Shown piece after piece: positions 23,891 to 34,841 of a stretch of 64,000 nucleotides of DNA. The DNA is from Bryum argenteum (taxonomy: Eukaryota > Streptophyta > Bryopsida > Bryales > Bryaceae), in NCBI GenBank assembly GCA_037043015.1, contig CM073321.1:32156101-32220100 (forward strand), given 5' to 3'. Each line of letters starts with the position of its first letter. Position 1 is the stretch's first letter. A program made the translations under genes and the position numbers. The notes under the pieces are model-generated. The model was not told the DNA's origin, ran no database searches, and worked only from the letters and a program-made list of their open reading frames with translations.

Positions 23891-24320
23891 CAAATTGAAC
23901 AGTGCGTGGTGTCACTTGAGACACAAAGAAGGAAATTGGATGCGTCACTAGTAACGTTGCACACGTCACCATACATGTACAGTTGTTTGCGTAATCACGT
24001 TAGAATCTGTGACACATGTGTTTAACAGTGTCAAAATGAACAAAACATTATGTCACGCTTGACACAAAATCCAGATTTCACGCGATTCCGATGACGTGCA
24101 GAAAATCAGCCGATGTCTACTGATGTTAACTTTCTAAAAAAGCGTCAGAACATGGGACACATACATTAATAAGTGTCTACGTTGACACTTTATTGTGTTT
24201 CTTTTGACACAAATTCCAATGTAGATGCGTCATTAGTGACGCAACGCGCGTCACCATAGGTTCAGATGCGTTTATGTTAACAACCCCATATTCGTTATAT
24301 TGGGAAATATGCAGGACTTT
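23890..24320. repeat. E2 left terminal/subterminal repeat region
   Basis: A unit of about 290 bp is partly repeated (GATGCGTCACTAGTAACG near 23939 and GATGCGTCATTAGTGACG near 24226), rich in TGACACA/TGTGTCA. Positions 24001-24215 resemble 50761-50975 at the other end of E2 in the same orientation. The inner text near 24283-24320 (ACCCCATATTCGTTATATTGG) is the near reverse complement of 50725-50752. Such mixed direct and inverted subterminal repeats are usual for large DNA transposons. Confidence 0.6.
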
Positions 24321-24576
24321 GGGAGATTTAAGAGTAGAGAATCATCTAAAATATTGATCAATGTTAAGCATAAAGTACTAGATCTATATCAAACATGATA
24401 TGAATATATGTAAAAAGAGACATCGCTCTGAACAAACAATAGAAAACGGAGGGGAATAAAAGAATATTCCATTTATTCGCTTGTAAATATCAATCATGAT
24501 TCACACAATATGTCATACAAGAGTGATGATCATCAAATCTGTACATAATTACTTCGGTAACTAATAAATGTAACTA

Positions 24577-25219
24577 CTACGGAGTTCCACCATAAGCGAC
24601 AATACGAGATTGGATGAATGCTCGTTGACGCCGATGAGTCCAGCTAGAATCATTGTCTTGCATCAATGGACTATCAAGAAGGCGTTGCAGTCTTTCGCGA
24701 CACCGGTCCTCAATGCTTGACTTAAGTAGCGAGTGGCGGCGGGTTTCTGACGAAGGCTTGATTGCTCCCCGTTCCATAGACTTCGAAGGACATGCTTTTG
24801 GACTCTCCAAAACACGATCCTCAACAAAATAAAACAACGGCATTTCTTATAAGTGAACGAGCGAATAGATACATACATGCAATAGGTAGCATATGAGTCA
24901 AATGTCTAAGAATTCTCTAACGTATTAGAGTGTATAGCAGTAGATCTACAAATAGTTATTCGTTCTTGCAAACACTCAACTCAAAGCATTAAATGCACAC
25001 TGTGGTACAAACCTTCACGAAAGCTTCTTTAGAAATATCCAGGTCAGTGTCGTATAACATACGCTTCGTAGGCGTAAATGTATTTTGAAGAGGAGAACCA
25101 TTTTGGTTAAATATTGGAGGCGACACAGGGGAGGCGGATTGCAACACCTTTGGAGGTGATGATTTAGTGACAGGGCTGTTAACTACTCCATCTTCTACTG
25201 CCATTGTCGAAAAATCCAT
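24577..25219 (-). CDS. E2 small Ser/Pro-rich protein gene, two exons
   Basis: Exon 1 starts at 25219 (MDFSTMAVEDGVVNSPVTKS...) and runs to about 25015, with SASPVSPPIF and PTKRMLYDTDLDISKEAFVK. A second exon lies within about 24860-24577 and ends in a basic C-terminus (RCRERLQRLLDSP, RRQRAFIQSRIVAYGG). Between them lies an AT-rich intron-like stretch. The E1 homologue is at 17361-18280. No stop interrupts either exon, so this may be the best-kept gene of the element. The product is small, Ser/Pro-rich then basic; no domain is recognised. It could be an accessory DNA- or protein-binding factor, which is only a guess. Confidence 0.5.
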
Positions 25220-25541
25220 GGTAGATTGAGCCGTTCAGCAGACTGCAATGAAACGTCCTCTACTCCGAAGTAAAGGCCCGAAATCCGCAGCATTCATCAA
25301 AGAATCCACAGAAGCACGACAATCACCCTGCGTAATCTATTTCCACAATTTTCCAAACAAATCATCAATTATCTAGAGAATATAAAGTTCATGCAAGAGA
25401 GACTTTGTATTTTGAAACTGAAAATTCTGAAACCTATGAAAAGTCCTACAAATCTAGTACGGGAGCTTCACATTCTAAGATACAAATTCAAATAAAATTA
25501 AAGGGTCAAAAATTATTGACAATAGAATATAAAATAATTCT

Positions 25542-26673
25542 TCATTCTATTAATGCCTTTTGTATATCATTATACAGATCTAATGATGCACGATCATCAT
25601 ATATCATGGCACGTCCTAATGGAAAGGATGACCGAAACTTGCTAAGGGGACCGTCAAACTCATGGAGCTCTAACAGATATGGAAAAACCTCATCTAACAA
25701 AATAGAATCCTCGTGTGCCCTATTGTCCTTATGAGACCAAGATGGTAGTAAAAGAACATTTTCCCGCTGATTAAGCACGTGCTTAACCGGACTATCATCT
25801 ATGATGAGCGTATTAGCCTCTGTATAAAACCCATCAAAGCTATTGAAGAGATGAGCTGACAAGGTCTTAAGGAAGATAGACTTTTGAGTTCTCGGTTCCT
25901 TCATGAACAATGGTCGGCTCCCACCAAATTTCAAGGGAATCATATCACAGTCTTCTTGACCAAGAATTCGTAGTGGCCTTATAGGGTTTATAGGACCGAA
26001 GAGAAAATCACAAATGGCTTCTGTGGTTGTTCTCATCATCGAACTCCAAACCGTAATGGTAGCAAACGATGCCACCCGAGAGAGGAAGTCCTTACAGTTG
26101 GGCCTCACCCATACAAGCTTCTTCCCCACTCCGGTTGGCAACGTGGCCGAGTGAATACGGAAGTCACGATTTCTGTATCCTTGAGCTTCCCAAAATGGGG
26201 TACAACGGCAGAGGATACCATTGAGGTCGAGAACAACATTTAACCAAGTACCGGAGGATTTCCTTGGAACCCGACCTATGTCTTCTCTAGTATTAAATCA
26301 TTGACCGATGCTTCGTTGACCTGAAATGAAAACGGCGCACCACGACAAAATTACTGGGGAGCTTTTGTCACTGGTGCGATGAATTCAAGGTCAGAAACAT
26401 AAAATACATCGCAACGATGGCATGGGTGAGCAGTGTTTGTGGAACAGAAAATACCTGATTATAATAATTTCTCTCCTCTAAGTCAAAATGGACACCCATT
26501 GACCCGAGTGACTGCTCAGTGCAATCTATCTCATCACGGACAGCAACAACATTCTCTGTATGTGAGACATCATGCATTTTAAGTGTGTCTTCCACCGATG
26601 GAACTCGCTCATGGTGATAACATTTAAGCGTGACATCATCCATGACTGGAACATCGATTGCTTCGTCATCCAA
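25542..26673 (-). pseudogene. E2 FCP1/SCP-like (HAD-type) phosphatase gene, probably frameshifted
   Basis: An acidic first exon (26673 to about 26457, MDDEAIDVPVMDD... to NYYNQ) ends in a GTATTT donor. An acceptor (TTTTCATTTCAG) lies near 26322. The main exon to 25542 encodes VVLDLNGILCRC, then LVWVRPNCKDFLSRVASFATITVWSS and TLIIDDSPVKHVLNQRENVLL. This is the order of the FCP1 homology domain. The first motif, usually DLDxT, here reads DLNG, so the second catalytic Asp is Asn and activity is doubtful. The acceptor frame hits a TAG just before the domain, so a one-base shift near 26285 is likely. E1 has no counterpart. Confidence 0.6.
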
Positions 26674-26778
26674 ATTAACATCTAGCAGCGCAATACAAAT
26701 TCATGGAATCAGGAAACAATAAGATGGAAGAAATAGAATATGGGAGCCAACAAGAAGCAGATAGGAAAATGGGCAACA

Positions 26779-26801
26779 GTTTAGCTCGAGTCGAGCTAAA
26801 C
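26779..26801. repeat. E2 palindrome downstream of ParB/methyltransferase-like gene
   Basis: A perfect E2-type palindrome, centre 26790, lies about 115 bp after the stop at 26907. E0 and E1 have theirs in the same place. Confidence 0.85.
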
Positions 26802-27797
26802 TGCAAAATAGTAAAGGCCTGTATTAATTACAAAAAAATGTCTGTTTGATACAAAATTCCACATGTATATGTGTTTTCCGGCATTTACAGCTTAAATACT
26901 ATACACTCAATCCAAAATCTCCGATGAAGGAGGACCTGTAGATTCTTCTGCGCCACCCTTAGGTTGTATTTCAGGCGTAGGAGATGAAGGCGTAGGCACG
27001 GAAGGCTCGGTAGTTGGAGGCGGCAGGGACGTGAGTGGTTGCACAGTAGGATCAACATGTGTAGCAGTAGTGGTTGCCATTGTCCGCACCGAAGTTAATG
27101 CGTTGCCGGCAGTAAAATTATGCATCATCTCCATCATCATGTCATGGCGGTCCTGGTCCCTCTTTTCGCGTTCCTGCTGCGCAATTTGCTGCTGCGCAAG
27201 GAGCTCTTCCAACTTCCTCCGGTGTGTCGTCTCCTCCTCAATCTTGCGCTGTAGTGCTGCCAACTCGTTACTCTCCTCAGCCTTGAACCTACTTGAGGGA
27301 GAGTCCTTCAACAGGGGATTACGTTTCCATTTTGCACTCCCCATGCCGCCTCCTCGCCCACGAGCGGTACGCGACTCCTGCGGTGTCCGAGGGGTCGTGT
27401 CCAACTCCATGTCTTGGTCTTCGCCTGGAGCGGAGTCATCTCCTCCGAAACCAAGGCTGTAAGTGTTGCCTTCGCCGTGAAGTTGCCTTCCGCTTGACCC
27501 AGAGTCCTCCCGGTCGGGGACGTCCGCCTCGTCGTCAAGGGCCTCGTCATCCAAAGACGCAACAGCTTTGCGCTTGCCATTCAAGAGCATGGCCCCGACC
27601 TCCGGAAACTCGACTTTGTCCACGTAATAGCCGTTCACGGAGAAGTCAATGGGATCAAGAGTAAGCCCATCGCTGTACGCTTGGTCGATGTACTCTTTAT
27701 CTTCGAGATCGAATATGGCGTAGGCATCGAGAGACAACATCTACAAAAAAAACAGTGCAGCCTAGCTAAAGCAAACATGGTTTGAGAACAAGCATGA

Positions 27798-27863
27798 CAG
27801 TTTAGCTCGAGTCGAGCTAAACTGCCACACAACCATACAGTTTAGCTCGACTGGAGCTAAACT
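27798..27863. repeat. E2 intron 2 palindromes
   Basis: Two E2-type palindromes, centres 27811 and 27851, lie inside intron 2 (27741-27904). The first is perfect; the second has one changed base in its core. Confidence 0.85.
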
Positions 27864-29347
27864 GTAGGATATCATGTAAGCGTAAATAGAGTAAGTCAGC
27901 TTACCACGCTTGCGCAGACTGCTTTTCCGCCGGCGTAGACAAGAAAAATATTCTCCTGCTCCTGGCAAAAAAGCTGGATGACCTGCAAATAAAAATCCAT
28001 CCTCAACTCGATCGGGTACATGTGATACCGAGACTCGTTGTACTTCCGCGGCTTCTCATAAAGCGCATGCTTAGGAGAGCGGTACTCGGTCTCTGGCAAT
28101 CTCGCAAGTTTTACGTCTTCCCTGATCATGAAGAGAAGCCGCACGGGCTGCGAGGCTTGCTTGGCTTTCGCATTGAATCCACCGATCCGTTCGTGCGGGG
28201 ATGGATAGTACATCGATGTAATCAGCTTATAATTTGTCCCTTGGAAGTAGGCAGGATTTCTCGCAAACGCCTCGACTTGCAGGTAATCATTGTCATCCCC
28301 GCAAATGAAGAACCAACAAGGTACATCTTTGAGAGCTGGCTTGTTCTGAGACGATAAGATCGCCATGAATATTTCAAAGAATGGGTGTTCAGGCGATGAA
28401 TCTGCGGAGGTGCTACCACTACCCGGAATCAATCTGAAGTCGATGATTCCAACGTTCATCTCAGGAGCAACCTCCGGCCATGAGTTCTCAGGCCAGTTTC
28501 CGAGTCTCTGTGGTGTTCTGCGGTGGAAGGAACGGAAAATAATACTACCAACAGGGCCTACGAACTTCTCCCGCTTCTCCAGGAAAACCTCGAAGAATCT
28601 CTTTGCGTAGGGAGAGAGATCCTTGCAGCTGGGATTCATGTGCTAGGTCTGCCTCTGATCCGCATAATATTTGTCAGGGATACCCCATTCCAAAAGTGCG
28701 CGCTTGGAGGCCTTCGTGACATGGTAGTCTTTCTTGAACTTCTTCCACGCATCCACGTCAAACTCATTATTCTTGAAGATCCCAAGTTCGGGGCGGATCT
28801 TGTGGATCTGAAGCTGGGCGGTCGCCTTCCGCTTCAACCGCTCAACGTACTCCTTCACGAAGTAGCAATCATCAGGAAGAGTTACTGGCTGTTTGAGGAT
28901 AACCTTCGGGTATTCCAGTTTCCGCGACGGACCTGACTTATTGAGCATATGGGGACAGAGTTTCCTGTGGTCCGACTCTGAAAGGTTACCGAGGTTTTTG
29001 AAAAATTCCCTCAACAGGGTTTGGTCGTTACCTGGTTTGAACCCTGGCTTGTTACACAGCTGCCTCAAGGAGTAGGGGTTGATAAGGGTCCCTTGCGCGA
29101 CACTTCCGATCAACTTTGCCCATAGGTTCCAGAGATCATCAGGGAAGGTGATGATCTTTAGCTCATTCCTTAGGGACAAGACCTTGTTCTTCACCTCTAC
29201 TTGGGCCTTGGCAACATCAATCATGGCGAACCTATGCCGTATAGAGTCAACGAATTTCTGCAACGGCACAAAGTCATGTCAGACTTCAGAGTATAAGAGA
29301 GCTTAAGTGTGAATCCGAAATTAAGAAGCTTGTTGAAACTGCAGTGA

Positions 29348-29374
29348 CAGTTTTGCTCGAGTCGAGCTAAACTG
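29348..29374. repeat. E2 intron 1 palindrome
   Basis: One E2-type palindrome with centre 29361 lies in the middle of intron 1. The flanking GACAG/CTGTC extends the symmetry to about 13 bases per arm with one mismatch. Confidence 0.85.
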
Positions 29375-30050
29375 TCATTGCAAATTATTGCAGTTAGAGA
29401 AGGTAGAGTTGCGATGCGGCATGAGGTAATACTTACGTCAAAATTTGCGAATTGTGACAAAACTCACTTCGCTTGAACTCGTTTGTCCGCCACCCCAGTT
29501 GCTGCATGTTCGTTGGCTGGGCGCCCATAGTTCTCCCACACGGTGCGGGCGGCAAGGATATTTGATGCCCATGTTGGCTTAAACGGAGTGAAATGGTTCA
29601 CTCTGTTATAAAACGCCGATATTTTGCGTAGCTTGGCTTCATCCTTCGTCCAAACCACGAATGCAGAATACACCCGAAAGTCCTTACGAATTGTTTTTGG
29701 GACTTTGGACCCAAACATCTGCTTGGAGGCGGCAACACTGTGCCGGCCGTTGATTATCCAGAACTCGCAGTCCTGCATATCTTCAATTCCGTTCGGCTTG
29801 ACATCCAATTTTGGCATCACGCAGAGCGTTTGCTTCTGCGACCTGTCGGGCATATTGATGAGGAAATTCATCAAGTCCGTCTTGCCCCTCTTCTCGAATG
29901 CTCGAATTGTCCATTGTGGAGGGGACTCGATCATCTTCATTGTGTCTATCTCCATCTTCGTGTCGGTTTTAGGAAAGACAAAACAGTCTTGACAATCCGT
30001 GAAGAACTTCCGGTAGATGAGGTTGAAGTTCTCGAAGTCAATTTCCTCCA

Positions 30051-30845
30051 TGTTAGCCTGGGTAACGAGGATGGAGTGCTTTACGAGCTCATCCGCTGGA
30101 GGTAGCAGGTTTGGGATGGCAGTGGATAACGAGGGAGGCCGAGCTATGCTCGGTTTAACGAGGACAAAGAGGAGTAGCCAAAAAGGCGGCGTTGACTTGG
30201 CAACATTGGTTGTCTTTGCGGAAGGAGGGGCATTTCGGTCGTCTTCTTCTTTCTTATTTTTACTTTACCCACGAATAGAATCGGTGGGTAGTACGATCTT
30301 GAAGGGAAAAGAGGGGGGTGCCGAGGTTTAACCGTGGCAACAAACCGAGGTCACCAAAGCCCGTAACCTGTCCGTTTGTCTCTGGGACCTTCATTGGTAA
30401 CCTCGGTGATCTTTGTAGCAATGAAGGTACCGTGGGTGTAGAACGTCTAAGACAATGATTAGGGTTCTTCGCCGAAGTCTACCAAGCAAGCCTCGGTGTT
30501 CGGAGTATGCAGGTGAGAGATGAGGAGACACAAGGATGGGAGAGAAAGACTGTGGCTCATGGCCTTTGTATTCAATTGATAACAACGGAGTACATTCAAG
30601 CGTTCTGCCAAGATAAACTGAACATATCCTGCTACGGTGACTACAACGAGTGTCTCTCTCCTATTTTCTACAACCTTTTATACTACGGCTGCCACGGATA
30701 TCCCTAAAACCGAACGGTGCCCTTATCGACTGCCGAGGCATCTGCGATTAATCTATGGTGCCTCCACCGAAAAATCTTTTATCTCCGTTGCCGCTGCTGC
30801 TCCGCTTTGGCCGCGAGGTTACCCGATGACGTCGGTCGGGTAACA
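30051..30845 (-). repeat. Gypsy 3' LTR
   Basis: 795 bp, TG...CA ends, matching 38688-39485. The differences are mainly one- to three-base indels. Confidence 0.9.
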
Positions 30846-31089
30846 TTTTGCCCTCTCGTGAGAGCGCAATCCGTCCCGGATTGCTTAGTGCTCGCACGTC
30901 GCTCGCTCGCCGGTCGCCGGTCGGGGCGAGTCCGCATTCCCGTGGCCATTGTTGTTGTCGGCGTGGTGGAGGCCGATCGTCGTCTGGCGATCGGATAGCC
31001 GCAAAGAATGCCCCCGTCAGGCAAGCATCGATTTCGAATTGTGTTGGCGTGTTCATGGATATCGCGGATCGTTTTGCCCAAAGATTTTG

Positions 31090-33069
31090 TTACAACCGGA
31101 CATCAACGTCGCTAGCCGTGTGATCTGCAAAACGTTGGGCCAAATCCGGGTGGTTGTTGAAGTATTTCTGAACTTCATCGTGCGCATCCTGGTACTCCTC
31201 ATCGGCATCGCTGTCATTCTCAGGTTCCACATGCCAACAGTTATCATCTGATAACTGTATCAATGCCTGTCGGTGAGCTGCAAATGAAATTTTAGGGGTT
31301 ACCGGGGTTGATGGCTGTGCCGTGGATGTCGTTGTGGATGTCGGTGCTGGTGATTGCTCCTTCTCCTCTGCTACCCTTGGCGATGCCTGTGGTGTCTGCT
31401 CGGTGTCGGTAAGGTGTTCCGGGTTGTGCACGCGATCCTGTAACTGCTCTTCCGGTATGTCCATACCTTGACCTTGCTGACGCTCCTGCTCGGTACCTAT
31501 GGTGTCATCCTGGGCCACTATCTCGGGGAAATCTGGTGCCGCGGTAACCTGCTGTGGGGACTGATGGCGCTTGGTGACCACAGTATCCGGTAGATTGGTG
31601 TCTTCGTGACTGGACTCCTGCCATTCTTCCTCGTAATCCGCGTTTAGCTGTAATTTTGTGAGTGTCTCCTCGATGCAGGCTGCCACCATGTTGACCGCGA
31701 TGTCATCCGTCTGCGGAGGCTCTCGCTGGATTGCCCTAAACAATATCTCCCCCAATACTGCTGCGGCATCGTGGACCCAAGCCTGCTTGTTGGCTTCAAA
31801 GTTTTCCTCCTCGATAACCAAAGCCTTGCGCCGTTCCTCCAGACTCTGTGCCTCAGGATTTGAAGGATTTGTATCAATCAAATTCCGGCACTGCTGCCGC
31901 AGTTCCTCGTTTTGTGCTAACAGGGATGTCAGATGCTCCTTTGCACTATCTCTTTCTTTGGTGACTCCTTCAAGCTTGGATGTCACCGCCTGGATGTCAA
32001 TCTGCTTTGCCGCGAGCTGACTCTGTAGCATCTGTGCAGCGCGGTTAGCCTCTTCTATTTTTTGACTTGCGTGACCTAATTCCTCCTCCTTTTTCCGCAA
32101 TTGTGTGTGTAGGTCCTGTGTGGCTTTGGAGTGCCGATCCTTCTCCTCCTGTAGTTGCCGCTGTTGTCCCTCGGTAGCTTGTAAGTGCCGTAGCACTTTA
32201 TCCACACAAGCTACCATGGCTGATGCCTGTGCATCGAGTTGATCTGCGAGTGTGCCGGCGTTTGTAGAAGGGCCCTCGTCATATGTACGCTGTCTCTTGT
32301 TTGGGTTCGGTGCCGCGGTGTCCCCGATGGATTTCATAGGTGATGGTAATTTCCGCCGTTGAATTTCTACAAAAGTCGACATGGGCGGCAATTTGCCATT
32401 CACCTTGTGATACTGAAGATACCGCATGATGTAGGTGGACAGAAATGGTCCAATGGGGCTGGAGTACTCCGGAAACCTCTGATAATTTTGCAACTCCAGT
32501 CGCAGGTGATCCTCGAAAAGCATTCCCTAGTTCACCTTGGCACTTGCATCTGCGAGAAAAAGCAGTTCCAACTGTGCGGGCAAAATGTAATTGCAATTGC
32601 ACCGACAGTAGATCTGACTGATGATACCGCGGATGCGTGAAAACCAGGGCTCCTTGAGCATCGCTCCAACTGCGTAGGTGTCATATCCTTTCTCCCTTGG
32701 CTCCAACCCCGGTATCCTGTGTGCTATGTCGGGCTTCTGAAATCCACAGTCCTCTGTCCACTGTGTGATGCCGGTGCCGTCCCACCCATACTGGTGATAC
32801 AAATATGCCGCGGAAATCTGTACTTCGACGCCATCCACGGTGCCGGTCGGTTAAGGACCTCCGCAGCTCTGCGGCTTCATGTTGTCCACAAATTGCCTGC
32901 AGTGGTTAACATTGAGCTTCCAGGTCTTCATATCCTCCCAAAAGCGGTGAGGTCCGGTGTTTTGTGTCCACACACCGTCGATCCTGCTGCGCCAATCGAG
33001 GAGGTGCCTCGGCATGAAGAAGGGCGCCTCGGGCTTCCCCTTCCGCGGAGTCACATTGCGAGAAGCCAT
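31090..33069 (-). pseudogene. Gypsy extra 3' reading frame with long coiled coil
   Basis: In the same frame as integrase, a protein of about 660 residues can be read from a methionine at 33069 (MASRNVTPRKGKPEAPF...) to 31090. It is interrupted by stops at 32851 and 32527. The first third is globular (WRSRIDGVWTQNTGPHRFWED; YGWDGTGITQWTEDCGF). The middle is a long Glu/Gln/Lys-rich coiled coil (about 32200-31850). The end is Pro/Thr/Glu-rich and closes with an acidic segment. It sits where envelope-like or accessory frames occur in some plant gypsy elements. I see no membrane segment, so an envelope role is not supported. Function unknown. Confidence 0.65.
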
Positions 33070-34740
33070 GGTTACCGAGGAAAAGCTTGGTGTGGCGAAG
33101 CTGTGTAGCTCAATCTGCACAGTGGAAGACAGTAGAGAGCAAAGGCGGCGCTGTAGAGAAGAAGGAACAGTGAGGCACTGCGGCGCCGTGTGTGTTCTCA
33201 AATGAGGACAATGGGTCTGCAACGGCCATTTGCCATCCTCGGTTTCCGCGGTAGTGGGAGTAATTAGTGGCTGAGTGGGATTGATGACTGCCAGTGGCCA
33301 GCGGCCAAAAGCCAATTCGGCGGCTGTGTAAGGCCTTTGATGGCTCCTGTTGGCTAGTCTAGGCCCTCCGAGGGGGTCGCGTCCTTGGACAGTAATTTCC
33401 TCGGTATCCCTGTTATGATTACAGCCAAAATGTCTTTGGTTGTCAACAAAGACCACGCTGACGTGATTTAAGTAAATAAGGGGCAGACTTGCCCCTTGGA
33501 TATTTTTGTTTTCTGCGGCATCCTTGGAATCTACGGGGTCTGAGGAGTTTGTGATGTCCTGCTGCAATTTTTGCCCCTTGGCTTCCGTGGACAACATATT
33601 TTGCAGTTGGCCCAAACTAACAGTTGGCTGTTGGTCTTGGGAGATGGAATGATATTGTTTTAACTTTGCTGTGTTTACTATGGTTGCCTGGTTGTCGTAG
33701 TTATTATTGTTGACCAAAAGAATCAGATTATTTGGCAAAACCAGTTTGCACCGTGTAAGTCCGTGCCAAATTGTCCCTAATTTGGATTTTCTAATCTTTG
33801 GATCTCTTGGACACCATAATACCATATCCCCTTTTTGGAATATTCGAGGGGGCTTAGTGCCTTGGAAATACTTGGCACTAAGTTGTTGTCTCCGTAGAAT
33901 GTTGACTCTTGCGTCTCCACGGAATCCTTCGAGTCTGTGTAGGTCCTGCATGCGAGCTGCTAAGACTCGATGGGGCTGATAGTCCCGAGGTTGTATGGAC
34001 TGAAAGGTAGGCACGATGTATTCTGTTGGTAGCAACGGTTGCGCTTCGTAGACTAACTCGAATGGACTGTACTGGGTGGCTGCTTTGGTGGCCACCCTAT
34101 AGGCCCATAGCGCTGCAGGAAGACAGTCATCCCAGTCACCTTGGTTAGCCAATACGAATTTGCGCAACATGGTTAAGATGGTGTTTTTGGTGGACTCTGC
34201 TTGTCCATTTCCTTGAGGGTAATAAACTGTACTCGTCCTGTGTTTGATGATATGATTGTCCATGAGATCTTTGATGACAGCGTTGACAAAGTGGGTACCT
34301 TGAACTGAAACTATTTCTAAGGGACACCCAAAGCGGGTAATAATGTTTTCGTAAAGGAAAGTGGCGGTTACCATTGCAGTATTGTTGCGTAATGGTTTGG
34401 CTCTACCCATTTGGTAGTATAATCCGTGGCTACCAAAATATACTTGTATCCTTGCTTTGTAGCTGGTTTAATTGGACCGACAAAATCAAGTCCCCATCGT
34501 TGAAAGGGTCCCAACAGTGGTATCGATTGGAGTGGCACTTTCCTTGATCTTTGAAAATTGGTGGTCATTTGTTTGGCATACGTGGCAATTTTTAATGTAT
34601 GCGAGGACATCCTTATGTAGCGTGGGCCACCAATATTTGGCGACCAATATTTTACGAATCATTGTATCGGTCCTTGATGTCCGCCCGGTAGCACGCATGG
34701 AGACTCTCGAGGATTTGTTGTTGTTCCCCACGGCACGCAG
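33070..34740 (-). pseudogene. Gypsy integrase, broken
   Basis: The zinc-binding part ([22 protein letters not shown]) is at about 34680-34600. The core follows with [20 protein letters not shown], then the segment that is usually SDxGTxF but here reads VSVQGTHF, and the Glu motif YPQGNGQAEST. The second catalytic Asp is therefore replaced by Val. A frame change lies near 34400 between the first Asp block and the rest. After the core come a typical LHRL and YFQGTKPPRIFQKGDMVLW C-terminal region. Inactive. Confidence 0.85.
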
Positions 34741-34841
34741 AGCCTAATTTCAAGTCTGCACCTTTTTCTCGTATAGTCTTCCGTCAACCACGGTGTATGG
34801 TAGCGTGGTTCGCACAAAGCGATCTTTTGGGTGCCGTTAGC

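Noticed and set aside
31053-33205. Plus-strand frames opposite the gypsy 3' reading frame
   Set aside because: Antisense shadows of the coiled-coil region and integrase.
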